Counted from the stretch's first letter, positions 36,660-48,780 are shown. The stretch is DNA of 64,000 bases from Diphasiastrum complanatum (GCA_029204225.1 CM055100.1:14257538-14321537); one strand, 5' to 3'. Translations and numbers: made by a program. The notes: generated from the sequence alone by a model not told the origin.

Positions 36660-38432
36660 TAGGCGTTAAGTTTGTGGATTTGAAATATCAACGGTTCCAT
36701 ATCAATAACAAAGGGGTAGGGGGAGAGAGAGCAGGTATTTTGAGATTTCAACAAAAGGCTAGATAAACATATCAAAGTGATGAATAAGCTACATGTTATT
36801 TAAACTCATTTTAATATCTTGGCATTTCCAAAAAAGCTTTTACAAACCAAGGAGAAAATAATAAAATAAGCAAACACGTCACTCTTAGAGATTCTTAGAG
36901 TTTTACTTTGATGTGTACTCAACTACAAATCCATCTAGAGAAGCAATGCTTAGAAAAGTAAGCAATGTTTGAAAAAGTAACCATTCTCAAGGTTTGGAAG
37001 TTGAATATAATCCCAAAAGTCATTCACTTAAAAAGTATAAAGAGTTTTGACTTTTGAAACTGACACTTGTCTTGTAGAAGTTTTCTAATGAAATGGCTAC
37101 AAGATTCTAACCATTAGCATCATCATTACGCTAACACATTATACACTGTGCCTAATGATGCTAGTGAAATAAGAAATGATCTCAAAATAGGAGAAAATTG
37201 ATAATATATACAATGGAATGACCCATACAAACTTAAATAAATGACACTTATTATAAAGAGAATAAAATGGTTACAAGATGCTAAGCACTAGCATCATCAT
37301 GTACAAGAATACATTAAACATTGTGCCTAAGATGCTAGTAAAATCAAGTGGTTTCCATAACAAAAATATTGACTTAAGTATATACAATAGCAAGACCCAC
37401 ATACAAACCTTACAGCTCATCATGCCGAAAATCATATATGCAATATCTTCTCCCTCTCCCTTGTGAGGGGAGGTGGGTGATCTTTGTTGTTTGTGTACTT
37501 AAAGTTTGTGGCATTCTCCACCATGCTTTTTTCTCTACATGTCAACCTTCCTCCCTCACCATCCACACCTAGAAAGAAAGGAAAATGTAGGGTGGCAAGA
37601 ATACACTTACACAAACAACCCACAACCCACAACCCCATTTAATTTCTCACCCATAGAGAGTAGGGAAATTGTTTGAAGGAAACAATACATACTAGAAAAT
37701 TTTCAAAGAATGTGTCTATTCTAGATAGAATAAGTAGAGTTGTAAGTTATTAATGGTTCTAATTGTTTGCTTTAGCTTGCTAGCCATATAAACGATCATC
37801 ACTTGGTTCAAGGGATTCTAAGTGGCAAGCATATTTTATCCTCTTGACACAACTAGTAATGTCAATCTAACATTACACATCCATTTGCATCATGTACATT
37901 GGTGTTGCCAATGACATTCAAGTATAATGGTAGTGGGACCATCTATTATTACTTAAAGCGCAAAGCCCCATAAAAGTGCAAAGTTGAAATTCAACTTAAG
38001 ACATCTATGTGAGGAAAGGAGTGCCACATCCTTTGAACAATGGCATATTTTTGTTTGTTTTCAAGTACATATTAAGGGTTATTGAATCACAAGATTCATA
38101 AGGTAATCTAAAACTAATAAATAAACACAACAAGAGAGAACATAAATAATCTTAAAAGAAAAGTATTGGATTTTGATACAGTTTCCAATGGGGTTTTTAT
38201 ATTTTGAAGGTTGCTTTGACTATTAACTTTTCACAAAATCACCATTGGCATAAATGTGCAAGTCAAAATAGAAAGTAAATCACATAATTGAAGGATGAGT
38301 GTATTTCCAACCGTGTTTTGGCATGACAGGTTGGCTCCACTCTTGTGAAAGGGTGATGATGGAAGGATGACTTAGTTTCAACACTAATTCCAACTCCCAC
38401 GACCTCCATCAATCACCCTTGGATGAGAGGGG
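36660..38432. other. Unassigned AT-rich noncoding DNA
   Basis: No coding domain is visible. It contains a diverged ~178-bp duplication (37085-37408). A few short open frames (for example 37278-37466) have no motif. Confidence 0.5.
37085..37408 (+). repeat. Diverged two-copy tandem repeat, ~178-bp unit
   Basis: Copy 1 starts near 37085 (AATGAAATGGCTACAAGAT) and copy 2 near 37263 (AATAAAATGGTTACAAGAT). Both contain TAGCATCATCAT, CTGTGCCTAA/TTGTGCCTAA, GATGCTAGT and a shared end ACCCAYATACAAACYT. Divergence and indels show an old duplication. Confidence 0.75.
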
Positions 38433-38440
38433 AGGCCAAC

Positions 38441-38575
38441 CAGTGCTCGCGAAAAATCACTTTTTTTACCTACTAAAAAACCTACTACATTTAAAATATG
38501 TAGGTTTGTTTCAAAGTTGGGCTAAAAGAAGCTATTGGTCCTAGTTTTAAATAACTTAATGTTTCGACAGCCATG

Positions 38576-38634
<59 letters not shown>

Positions 38635-38878
38635 TGGCCCGTGGGCCGTAGGCTGCTGAAGGTTGAAGGCTGCATTGAGGCCCCTGCTTAGTTGTAGTTT
38701 GTAGGCCTAATGCCCTTTTTCAGCAAATTAAAAACTACAAGTTTTTTTACAACAGGCTAAAAAAATATTAGCCCTTTAGATTAGTAGGCTTTAAGAACCT
38801 ACAACTATAAATATAGTAGGTGAATATATAATTTAAAAAATGAGCTCGTAAGGCTTTGTAGGTTTTTCGCGAGCATTG
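38441..38878 (+). mobile_element. hAT-like MITE with 8-bp target-site duplication
   Basis: The ends are CAGTGCTCGCGAAAAA (38441-38456) and, on the reverse complement of the right end, CAATGCTCGCGAAAAA (38863-38878): 16-bp terminal inverted repeats with one mismatch. The flanks are AGGCCAAC (38433-38440) and AGGCCAAA (38879-38886), an 8-bp duplication with one mismatch. CA-G/A-TG ends and 8-bp duplications are hallmarks of hAT transposons. The 438-bp element has no transposase. It carries several CCTAC/GTAGG subterminal motifs and an internal GA microsatellite. Confidence 0.85.
38580..38630. repeat. (GA)n microsatellite inside the MITE
   Basis: About 25 uninterrupted GA units lie near one third of the way into the hAT-like MITE, after GCCATGGATG. 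Being inside a mobile element, the tract may be part of the family. Confidence 0.95.
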
Positions 38879-38886
38879 AGGCCAAA

Positions 38887-39546
38887 CTACCATGCACACA
38901 ATTGGAGTTACACTCTTTTGTATTTGAGTCTTAGCAACAAGAAATTTGTGCTTGTTTAAAAATAAAAACTTATAACAACAAAGGAATATATTAGTCATGA
39001 ATTGATGTCTATAAGTGCATCATCTCAAGATTTCCTTATGGCTTTCTCTAACTTCTTATGTTCTTACTCCAAGCGACGAGGTGTCTAGAGCAAACCAAAC
39101 CACCTTGAAGGTCTTTAGACCACTCCACTCCAAGCGATGAGGTGTCTACAGCAAACCAAACCACATGAAGGTCTTTAGAGCACTCCACATGGAGGTTTAA
39201 AAAGCACAACATAGCTAGCTCACGCCATCTCCAATTTGGCAATATTTATTAAACTTTGATTTAAATATGACAATTGAAATTTGAACTTGAAAGGTAGAAC
39301 TCTATCCAATTAGAGTGGCGGGTCAAACCCTCCAACAAAAGACAAAGTCTTTGTGCGTGCTTTTGACCTCCTATTGGAATTTGGGGTTTCCTTTTAGTGT
39401 TTTCAATATGCAAACTTGAAGTTCAACTTACGACCTGGGGTGAATATAAGAAAAGAGTTGTCACCCACATTCTTTAAACCATGGCAACTATTTGTGGCTT
39501 TCTATAATTTTCCTCCAACTTCTCAAGTTCTTATCTTCCTATAATG
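38887..39546. other. Unassigned noncoding DNA with a 61-bp tandem repeat
   Basis: No gene is visible. ACTCCAAGCG..GAGGTGTCTA..CAAACCAAACCAC is duplicated in tandem (39066 and 39127). A segment near 39310-39370 (AAAAGACAAAGTCTTTGT) recurs loosely at about 40420-40440, so a second, older dispersed repeat may be present. Confidence 0.5.
39066..39187 (+). repeat. Two-copy tandem repeat, 61-bp unit
   Basis: Copies at 39066 and 39127 share ACTCCAAGCGAYGAGGTGTC then TASAGCAAACCAAACCAC and GAAGGTCTTTAGASCACTCCA, differing at about four positions and one small indel. Confidence 0.9.
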
Positions 39547-39631
39547 CTTCTTGGTTTCCAAGGGGAGGCTCAAACCTGGGACCAAAGAAACTTTGGATGC
39601 CAAGCTAACCAGCTGAGCCAACCCCGTTGGG
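39547..39631 (-). mobile_element. tRNA-like short retroposon, copy 2
   Basis: The minus-strand body has GGGGTTGGCTCAGCTGGTTA, then ATCCAAAGTTTCTTTGGTCC, CAGGTTTGAGCC (B box) and a 3' end TTGGAAACCAAGAAG. It is flanked by an exact 10-bp target-site duplication TCCTATAATG (39537-39546 and 39632-39641). At 85 bp it is nearly the same length as copy 1 and differs from it at scattered sites. Confidence 0.85.
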
Positions 39632-39641
39632 TCCTATAATG

Positions 39642-41457
39642 AGATATCGTGGCATGAATTGTTTAGTCTTGCAAGAACAATTTGAATTTGTCCTTGGAAG
39701 TTGGAAGTTGGAAGTTCTAAGTTAGAGCCCAGGTTGGGCGAGTACAAAATTGCCCGTGGCTGATAGCAACAATGGTATCATAGAACTATGACTAGTATAT
39801 GATTTATGATTCTAGAGTCTAGAACCGAATCGCCCAGTATTAACTATCTTAATACTCATTTTGATCCCTAGGCCCCAATATCAATATTAAAGTAAATTTT
39901 CATGGTATCTCAAATTAAGTATGTAAATATTTTTGTTAGAGTGCCCCAACCCCAAATACATGGATGGGCAGCAACCAATGCCGGCTTCTCCAAATCAAAT
40001 GCATATTGCATGTGCAAAAAAGTCAAGCCTTTCAAAATTTACATATTACCTTTTAAAAAAAACTATGTGTTTCAACAGTTTATACATATTCCTACCCGAG
40101 TTACTACCCAACTGGCCGATACCACCCTTGCAATACTAGCTTGATTTTAGCACCATGATTTATACAGATCTACACCTCATACGCCTCCTTATATAAACCT
40201 CATATACCTTATATTAAATACTCGGATCTACAACCCATACACCTCCTTATATTAAATACTCCAGTCTACACCTCATACGCCTCCTTATATAAACCTCATA
40301 CACCTCCTTATATTAAATACTCCGGTCGACATCAAATCTATGAAAAAACTGCAATATCCAAACCGAGTTGGTAATTTGAATACCTGGGGTGGTGGGGGCC
40401 AAAGACTCTAACACAAAAGACAAGGTCTTTGTAGTGTTCTTTGTGTCCTCCTACTACTTGGCTGGAAATTGACACTCCCCTTGCTTGCTTTCTTCTTGCC
40501 TTGTTGAGGAAGCTTCTTCCCGAGGGACGCAACCACCACCTGCCTCCTCGGCCTCAGCCAAACCGAAGGTGGCGGTAGCGGTGGCTATTTCAGCCTCCGG
40601 CTCCACTGGGGGCGGTATCCCTTCTATTCAGGCCTCCTCTGACCCCAAATTCTCGCCCATGTGTTTTGTTGCACCTTGCTGACGGTGGCAGCCTGGTCCC
40701 ACCGCCACGTTAACAGTATATTCAACTGACACAGCGCAGCCTCCCTATACCATATTTGCTGAAAAGCAAGAGACGTGGAGGTTGGATTTAGCTGATGAGC
40801 TATCTATCCATCCACGTCGGATAACGATCCAACAGATACTGAATTCTGGGAAATTCCTACAAAAGGACTGAATCTTCCTCCAATTTGTGCATCTAGTTTG
40901 ATTTCCCTGTGCTGTGGTGTTTTTGGCTGATTTTCTTAAGGAGCTTTTTAGTGCAGATTTAGTTCCTGGTCAGAAGCTCTCATTGAGTCATTGCTGATTT
41001 GTTTGGGTGCATTTTGCTTTGCAAATGGGTTGTGGGTTTCTCTGGATTGATGCAAATCATTGGTGTGTTGGTGGCGGCATCTAAGTCTCTGTTGGGAAAG
41101 TTTCTTGGAGGGATCAGATTTTAGACACTTGTGCTCTGATTTTGGAAGCGTGCTTTCCTTGCAAAACGGATTTTTGTTTGTCTTTATATTCTCTTTCAGT
41201 AGGCAATTTCCTAATCTATCTGGTTTTCTTTAGAATCGGTGCTCTTTTTTGTTAGAATTGGCTCTTGTAACCTCCGTACAATATTCCCGGTACCTTTGGA
41301 TAGATTGAAGTGTCGATGAGCCCGCATATCTCTGAGCATTTACAGAGTTGTAACGGCATCATAGCAATAAGGCGGTAGGATTACCTTCAAGTTTGGTATT
41401 TTGTTTGTGCCCAAATCAGCCTTTTTTTCATCAACAAATCAGTATTTGAACAAGCAG
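39642..41457. other. Upstream region of the MFS gene
   Basis: Contains a decayed tandem array (40167-40330) and a GC-rich patch (about 40490-40710) with an open frame (SSCLVEEASSRGTQPPPASS...) that I do not recognise. The patch could be promoter or 5' untranslated sequence of the gene at 41489. A transcription start or TATA box cannot be assigned. A decayed primer-like TGGTATCATAGA lies at 39773. Confidence 0.45.
40167..40330 (+). repeat. Three-unit tandem repeat, ~39-61 bp units
   Basis: Units run ATCTACACCTCATACGCCTC, CTTATATAAACCTCATA and CCTTATATTAAATACTCCGG. The first and third units are about 58-61 bp and the middle one about 39 bp, with its CTTATATAAACCTCATA part deleted. Confidence 0.85.
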
Positions 41458-41466
41458 ATGTACTGA
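41458..41466 (+). promoter_or_regulatory. Minimal upstream ORF before the MFS start
   Basis: ATG TAC TGA lies 22 nt before the main ATG (41489) and out of frame with it. If the transcript includes it, ribosomes could start and stop here, which usually lowers main-ORF translation. Whether it is in the mRNA is unknown. Confidence 0.35.
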
Positions 41467-41488
41467 AAGTGGGTTGAAAGCAGCAGAG

Positions 41489-44400
41489 ATGGGGGAGCGA
41501 ATATTGACGCTGGCGTTGGTAAATCTAGCCTCTGTGATGGAGCGTGCAGATGAGGCGCTATTGCCAGGAGTGTACGATCAGCTTGGGCTGGCATTTGGAG
41601 TCTCTCCTGCAGCTCTTGGGATGCTATCTTTCATACGGTCGCTGGTTCAGGCTCTGGCTTCACCATTAGCCGCCTATCTTGCGCTCACGCATGACAGAGT
41701 GCATATAATAGCTATGGGAGCTCTGTGCTGGGCTGTGGGTACGGCTGCTGTGGGAATTTCCACAGCCTATTGGCAGGTAGGTGATGCTCTTTGCTGAATC
41801 TGTTCTTTTCGTTTCGTCTTTCTAAACGGTTGCAATAGTCTTCTCTCTCTTGATTGATCCCATTTCATTTCATTTCATTTATCTCTCTCGAACTTTTTTG
41901 AAAAGATTGATTTAGGCACCCAAAATTGAGAAATGAACGTACTAGTATGGATCAAGGCGATCCGAAAGGTCGCAAGTTGCTTCGCCATTCATGTTGAAAA
42001 ACAAAAATAAATCCTTGCAATTTCATCTTTGAGAGAATGACCACAAATTATCACGACAGAATAGTGTACTATTTCTAACTGGGACTGAGGATCTAGGCAG
42101 GGCCCCACCCTCATCGGTGGTGAATCCTTCATTATGATGCATCATTTTGGATTGTTGGATGAGGCTATGGCCCGTATCTGCACCCTTGGTCCTAATTGGG
42201 TATAGCCTGTCCTGTCACCACTATGCGGCAAAGTGAAATAGTCTGGCCTTGGAGTCGAGACAAGGAGGCTGATTGGGGTAGTTTTTTTTATAATAGTATA
42301 CTTTTTGACAATTCAAGTAGGAATGAGAAAGAGTTTCACGTTAGTGAACAGTCCTGGTTGACAGTTCCAAGTAGGGACGATAAAGAGTTTCATGTATAGT
42401 CCTGGTTGACAGTTAAGTAGGGATGATAAAGAATTCCATGTAATATTGAAAAGTCCTGGTTGAAAATTCAAGTTCACGTAGAATGAAAAGTCCTGGTTGA
42501 CAATTCAAGTAGCGATGATAAAGAATTTCATCTGTAGTAAAAATTCCTTCCGAACCAGCCTTTCAATCTAAGAAAGTTCAAATCCCAGACCTTCCATGGC
42601 GTAAATGTTGTTTGCAGCAAGTCAGTTCTCAAAGCTGGGAAAGTACTAGACCCAGGACTTTTAAGGGCATAAAAACTGTTTGCAGCACTAAATTTATCAC
42701 ATAATAGCAAAAAAAACACAGTAATATCACAAATTGTAGAGTGAAGTTACACATGACAGGGTTTATTAACAGACTGTCAATCGTCGATGATTTTTTGAAG
42801 TAAGAAAGAGTTAAACTGGAATCAGTGCTCAAGTTGCATTTGTAAGTTCTATTGCTAAACCATAAGGTAATTCTGTCTGGGAGAAAAATGTAGACATTAG
42901 AATCAACAAAAGTTGAATCATAAAACAAGGTGAAGCATTCAAGATTTTCATTGTAAAAGCTTTATGTTTTTAGGCAGTGCCATCATTGTATCTGAATTGG
43001 AGTCATGAAATATCTCACTGATCTTATGAAATCTAGGGGTCAGCGGATATGGGTATGCCATGACTTCTAATGCTTAGCTGGTAAAGTCACATTAATGCTT
43101 CACTCTACATCTGCTGATGCCATTGAAAATATTCATTGATTGTAAAGGTGCTTTTAGCAAAGTTATCAGGTCCCTAGTGGTAGAGGGGCATACATTAGAT
43201 TTTCAAATTCCGGTTAGTTTGTTTCTTGGTTCTCATTGCCTCTTTGACTAATGTCAACAGGCAGCTATTTGCAAAGCAGTCACTGGTCTTGGATTGGCTG
43301 TAGTAGTTCCTGCCATCCAGAGTGTAGTTGCAGACCTTTACACGAAAGATGAGCGCGGTCTAGGATTTGGGTGGCTACATGCTGCAGGTCAGTTAGGGAC
43401 AGTGATGGGAGGCGTTTTTGCAACTACGATGGCAGCCAGAGTAATATTTGGTATGGCTGGCTGGAGAGCAGCATTTCTGGCAGTGGCAGCTGTGAGCCTT
43501 TTCCTGAGCTTCGCGCTTTATAAGTTTGCAAAAGATTTTCGATTTTTGGCAAAACAATCTTCTGAAAGGTTTGTACACCAGCTTTGGATCAGCCGCTTGA
43601 ACGCTCTGGATCACACTTGAAGTAAATAATGTCCAGATGTTCAGGAAATAGGAAAACTGTTTCTTGTGAGTCTAAAATGTAATATGCTTCCAAAAAACAT
43701 CGTCTAACAAGTGAATGCTCAAATTTCCACAAACAGTGAAGAGCCGCTTATCAAGAGTGAACAGTCGTCAAGCTCCAATATAAGGGAACTATGGAAAGAG
43801 ACATACGATGTGTTAAAGCTGCGTACATTTAAAGTGATTGTGGCACAAGGTGTGGTTGGTCAGATACCTTGGAATGCAATGACTTTTTTTACCCTGTGGC
43901 TTTTACTTATGGGGTTTACCCATGGGGAAGCTGCTCTTCTTGTGGCGCTTTTGTCTGTGGGCAATATGTTCGGCTCTATCTTTGGAGGATGGATAGGGGA
44001 TTGGGCTTCAAAGCGTCATCCTAATACTGGCCGTATTATCTGCTCGCAATTCAGTGCTGGAGTTGGTATTCCTCTGTCTGCTGTGTTGCTTCTTGCATTA
44101 CCTCAAGATTCGAGATATGGATGGACATATGGAGTAACACTTTTTTGCATGGGCTTCTTCATGTCATGGAACTCACCAGCCACTAATTGGCCCATTTTTG
44201 CTGAGATTGTTCCGTTCAAACTTCACACAACCGTTTATTCCATAGATATGACAATAGAGAAGTCACTTGCTGCTGCTGCATCTCCAATGGTTGGTTATCT
44301 GGCACAGCAATTTTTTGGGTATACTGCTTCAAGTGCCCAGTCAGGTCCATTTCTACCAGATCTTACAAATGCAACAGCAGTAGCACACGGGCTTTTTGTT

Positions 44401-44517
44401 TTGATAGCAGTACCCTTTTGCTTGTGTCTGACGATTGTCAACCTGTTATATTTCACCTACCCAGAGGATAGGGACAGAGTCAAAGGTGATAAAGGTGATG
44501 TTCATTCCCCTGTCTGA
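41489..44517 (+). CDS. Major facilitator superfamily transporter, three exons
   Basis: Exons are 41489-41776, 43261-43568 and 43737-44517, with GT-AG introns of 1,484 and 168 bp (donors CAG|GTAGGT and AAG|GTTTGT, acceptors AACAG). They join in frame to a 458-residue protein. ATG 41489 is the first ATG after an in-frame stop at 41447. About 12 membrane spans are visible: N-half TMs around residues 35-60, 68-92, 97-130 and 165-180, and C-half TMs in exon 3 (GQIPWNAMTFFTLWLLLMGF, GNMFGSIFGGWIGD, IPLSAVLLLALP). NLASVMERADEALLPGVYDQ and SWNSPATNWPIFAEIVP match the plant MFS group that includes Arabidopsis UNE2 and its spinster-like relatives. Likely a membrane carrier; substrate unknown. No disruptions seen. 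Confidence 0.9.
41777..43260 (+). other. Intron 1 of the MFS gene, with a minisatellite-like tract
   Basis: A 1,484-bp intron. At 42302-42535 a unit of about 45-55 bp recurs four to five times: AGTCCTGGTTGACARTTCAA then GTAGGGATGATAAAGARTTTCATG. A second two-copy repeat (CAAATCCCAGACCTTCCATGG... and CTAGACCCAGGACTTTTAAGG..., each ending TGTTTGCAGCA) lies at about 42578-42690. No coding content. Confidence 0.75.
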
Positions 44518-45393
44518 AGTTGTTCCCGCGATTCTATGCTTCATTGTGCAGTCATTGCTATTGTAAAATGCCAGATAACGTCGATGTAGCACTATAGTAA
44601 CATCACATAATCGCTATAATACCTGAAAAGCGCTGTATCACAGGATCCGGCTGGGTACTCCAGTTTCTGACCAAATAATTCACAATTCGAATCACAGTTG
44701 TGGCAACAATGGTTATCAACACCCGAGTTGTGTCTGTCTGGCAGCTTCTATCAGAAAGATACCAATTTTTTCTTCTGCTAAGCTATTCATACTAGCACAC
44801 CATAGCTTATCAACCCTGAGGGTCTGGTGAATGTACATGCTTCTGTTGCAACTATGAGTGACCTTTTTAGGAGAATATTTTCTATACAATTGTAGCATTA
44901 TTCATGTGCTTGTGGCACAGCTTTGTCTTTTGTATAGCTACAAAAATTCAGACCATTTGCTACGAATGTGCTCTTAGTGGCACGGTCAATTGATATTCTT
45001 GAGATTTATTAAATCTTGTATCAAATGGCAGGTAAATATAGGATGGAGATTCTTGCTTAATCACGTGAATGTGCTGATTTAAGCCGGGTTTTTGGCTATT
45101 TGCCTCTTGAAAACAGAAAATGTATTGACAGATTCTACCTTTGCAGCATGCTTTTGAGTCGTACAAGCTTCAAAAGATGTCGTGCCTGCTGAATGGCAGA
45201 ATGTAATATAGTTGTGCAAGATTGCCATTTTCCTCGGTTCAGCATACCTCAAATCCACTTATATGTGAATTTAATCCATTTTTTCTGTGATTTGGCATTC
45301 AAAAAATCCATTTTTTTTCTGTCAATTCAATGTGGAGATTTTACCAAATTATCAATGAACTTCGGATCAGGTTGCAAATTTTCTTAAAGCAGC
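44518..45393. other. 3' flank of the MFS gene
   Basis: Presumably holds the 3' untranslated region. I see no strong AATAAA; a weak AATAAT lies near 44672. No further gene is visible. Confidence 0.5.
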
Positions 45394-45409
45394 CTGTTGT
45401 ATACAAATG

Positions 45410-45509
45410 CTTCTTGGTTTCCAAGGGGAGGCTAGAACTTGGGATCAAAGAAACTTTGGAAGTCAAGCTAACCAACCGAGCCAACCCCACCGAGCCAACC
45501 CCACTGGGT
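45410..45509 (-). mobile_element. tRNA-like short retroposon, copy 3
   Basis: Minus-strand copy of the same family (GGTTGGCTCGGTTGGTTAGC, TCCAAAGTTTCTTTGATCCC, AAGTTCTAGCC, TTGGAAACCAAGAAG). It has an internal ~16-bp duplication of the 5' GGGTTGGCTCGGT segment, giving 100 bp. It is flanked by an exact 16-bp target-site duplication CTGTTGTATACAAATG (45394-45409 and 45510-45525). The B box has a C-to-T change (TTCTAG). Confidence 0.85.
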
Positions 45510-45525
45510 CTGTTGTATACAAATG

Positions 45526-47218
45526 AAGAAAGAAGGATCCTATTGCTCAGGTTTCATGTCCCATCAGAGGACAAAAGTGTTAGAAAGAATTATTCTTTTG
45601 CTGCTTGCCAAATCAACTTAGCATGCCCCATCTCCTTTAACACATGGACACCAAGATTAGTACAAGATTACTCATCTTATTTTTTATGATAATATGCTGG
45701 AGCTGGCAAATTGCTCACATAATGATCAGTGATGACACATGGTATATATTATTAATATCTTACTGATCTTTCTCACAAGCTGGGAAAATAAGCTAAGGTC
45801 AAAAAGGTCATTGGACATCTGAATAAGTACTTAGAGGTGCAACAATTCTTCAATTGCTTGTCTGTACACAAGAGTACTAACTCAAAACCCAAAGATATAC
45901 TAAGCTATAAATCTTCCAAATGGGTTGATCTTCTCCAAATAAAAGTTCATCACCTTCATGTAATCTTAATTATATGAACCACTGGGTGAATTAACTCTTT
46001 ATTTCTAAGATCAAGTCCAAAAGCTAAAGAAAATTTGTTTTTCTGATAGTCTAAATCCTATCCACAATTTCTTGTAGATAATAGTGCTTCTTGGTACAAA
46101 CATTCTTAGAATATCCAAACATTCTAAAATACAACAATTTTAGAGGCATTCAGACCTTTTTAAAGTGAATTCACATAGCACAAAAAAGAACTGCTTTATA
46201 GTTTTCGTAGTCTTTAAAGCTTTATTGTCAAAGATAATATATTTGCTAGTCACAATAAGATAGCATATCCTTGTGAAGGTAAAAAGCTAGCTCGTCGTAA
46301 AATTTTTGTCATTTTGTTGAAAGGTGGATGGATTTAGAGCTCTTTTAGAAGCTTAATCCCTCGAGGTTGTGGAATAATTGGCCCTTCACAGTCGTCAATA
46401 ACATTTTTTACTCCTTTCGAAGTGAATTTTAAAAATAATTATAAGTTGAGGCCTTCAGGGATGGATTTAGGGACTTGACCTGTAATAGAGACTATTACGT
46501 GGAAATCATGAGTGGGAATACACAATACATGAATGAATGTGGATAAGCTTGGGTTGTGGTTATCAACACTTGAGGGCATGGGCATACAACAATTGATCAT
46601 TGATTAGTTGATCATTCTATGCTTGAGTGATGAGTCCTCTAGATTATTATACATTACTAGGATGAGGCATCTCTTGGATTGGAAGTGGGGTACGACATGC
46701 CATACCTACTATTCTAGAGATTGATATTGGATGACAATATAGTTTTCCACTACATGAGGGTGAGTATGGATCCTATCTATGAATGGAGATTTGTCCAATG
46801 TCTTGTTTTGCCTTGAGTTGTTAAATTAGGTTTTTCAATATGGGTTAGGTCTAGGTAGTGCGCTTATAGCAGTATCAAAGTAATCTTGGATTGTGGGATA
46901 GTAAGGGGATAATGACTACAATCATATTCCTACTCTATGATTTTATTTCCACCTCAAAGCACGGGCCAAAGTATAATGACATTAATCATGAAATTGTTAA
47001 CATGGCGAGAGAATCATAGACCTTATGTTCACGGATTCCTTGAATCTGTGAACACGGTTTTCTACTTCTTCTTATACTTCTGTAGTTACGGTTCTTTATG
47101 GTACTTCTTCTTATTAGAACAGTTACAAGCAGAAGCGTTACTCAATTTTCAGCATGTATTTCCCAGCCTGTCAATGGGAGACATGGTTTCGATACTCAGC
47201 TACATGCATAACCAACCA
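45526..47218. other. Unassigned noncoding DNA
   Basis: No domain or repeat boundary is recognised. A 98-codon open frame at 46937-47233 (KLLTWRENHRPYVHGFLESV) has no recognised motif. Confidence 0.5.
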
Positions 47219-48114
47219 TGTAACCATCTATAGCTTAACAAGAACGTTTTAGAACAGGGAGCAATCTTACCATTATCTACTGAATCAGAAACAATCAAAG
47301 AACAAGTACTGGAACAAGAAACAAGATTCAAGAAACAAGAAACAAGATTCCTAGCAGCATTTTAATAATCTAAGAATCAAGAAACACTCATTACTTGATG
47401 CTTAGATTACTCAAGAACAATCAAGAACTGGGTTGCAAGGGAGTATGCAAGATCTATACCACAAACCAGCCTATCTAGCTTACTTGAATGTTGATTACTA
47501 CCTCATTCCACAAACAAGAACTGAATCCTAATCCACAACTTAGCAAGAAACAAGAAACAAGAACCTAGTTATTCCACAATGCAAAGGAATCAAGCATGGT
47601 CATAGAAATCTCACTCAAGAACATTGCCATGAACGAGGAGCTTAGCTATCATCAAGAACTCGTGGATGATCCTCTTATTAGCTCAAGAGAACTTGACAAT
47701 ACATTCAAAAGCTCCCTCACAAGAGAGGGGGCCCCTTAAATAAGCAAGAATACTGCCCATGTGGAGCCCATGTGGCAATTCCACCAAATTAGAAATTACA
47801 TTTGAAATTTGCCCTTCTACTAAAGGTCACCATCAAAAGGTGGCTCACTCTAACTAATTTAAGGGGGGTCTACCTTTATTACAATGCCTAGGAAATATTA
47901 CTAGCTCCTACATGGTCATTCCTTCTTTGGGATACACCATGTAGGCTCACATAGATAACCCACTGTCTTCCTAGCTAGTAATTCCTCGGCTCTCATGCTC
48001 GGCTCTCAGCTTCTTCTGCTCTCCTTCTTCCAAGACTTCCTCGGTCATGGGTGAGAGATAACTTGTGTCTTCAACTTGGCTCGGCATTTGAGGATTCTTT
48101 AGAATCTACTAACA
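47219..48114 (-). repeat. LTR, minus orientation, downstream of the long minus-strand frame
   Basis: On the minus strand the ORF end at 48260 is followed by a purine-rich tract (AAGGGGTGGATAA) and TGTTAGTAGATTC at 48114, a PPT-LTR junction. A TATA-like TATTTAAGG lies at 47737-47744. The other end is tentatively ..GATGGTTACA at 47219. No partner LTR is present in the window. Confidence 0.5.
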
Positions 48115-48259
48115 TTATCCACCCCTTATCTGTTGCAGAACCCACTGCAACACGGTGATGTCTTCCGCTTGGCACTTGGAAAAGCGTGGATCTTTGTTCG
48201 CTTCCATAAAATCAGGTGCTTATTATCCGCAAAATTTATTCGTCAAAATTGGAAGTCTC

Positions 48260-48780
48260 TCAATTGGCCGCTACATACCAGTCCTCTTGAGCACTTCTTG
48301 CGCTCATCTTCCGACCCAGGGCTTTAAGAACTTGGAAGTGAAGCTTACTTCCGAAATTGAGGGGCCCCAGATATTCTCTTATCTTTTCTACAAAGCCCAT
48401 TTCCTGCCAGTCTTCCACCATGGTCACATAGCGTGACGACATGAAGGCCGCTCTGTAGTATAGTCTGGCCATCATTTCATGGTCTTCTTCTGACTGGAGG
48501 ACGACATTTCGGTTGATTTTGATGGGCTCCAGGCCTCGATCCCAGTAACAATCTTGTTGCATCAGGAAGGCCATGGATATGCAATACTCGGAATGACTGA
48601 CCAGTTTACTAACTCCACTCGGGGCTTTTCCACCGGCCATGGGTTTCTGCATTTGAGTGGCATGTAGAAAGGATCCACTCGCTTCCATGCCGGTGCTTTC
48701 AAATACTCTTAAAACCGCCTGCTATCTTTCACGACTTTAGTCCGCCATTCTGGCTGCGGTTGTAGCGCGGCAATGATCTT
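48260..48780 (-). pseudogene. Conserved C-terminal domain of the long minus-strand ORF
   Basis: Read across two frames it has ALQPQPEWRTKVVKDSRRF, AWKRVDPFYMPLKCRNPW and then EEDHEMMARLYYRAAFMSSR. The same landmarks in the same order occur on the plus strand at 61745-62420 (ALRGQPAWRVTVFEKT, LHVDPYYVPMLCRNKW, DQLLVARLYFRAAMMGG). Two diverged copies sharing WR, VDPxYxP, CRNxW and ARLYxRAAxM show a real protein family. Function unknown. Confidence 0.65.

Noticed and set aside
39773-39784. TGGTATCATAGA as a copia primer site
   Set aside because: It matches only the first eight bases of the initiator-Met site, and no LTR or gag is recognisable around it.
40485-40682. GC-rich 65-codon frame upstream of the MFS gene
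   Set aside because: No clear ATG start, no recognised motif, low-complexity Ala/Ser/Pro content. More likely promoter or untranslated sequence.
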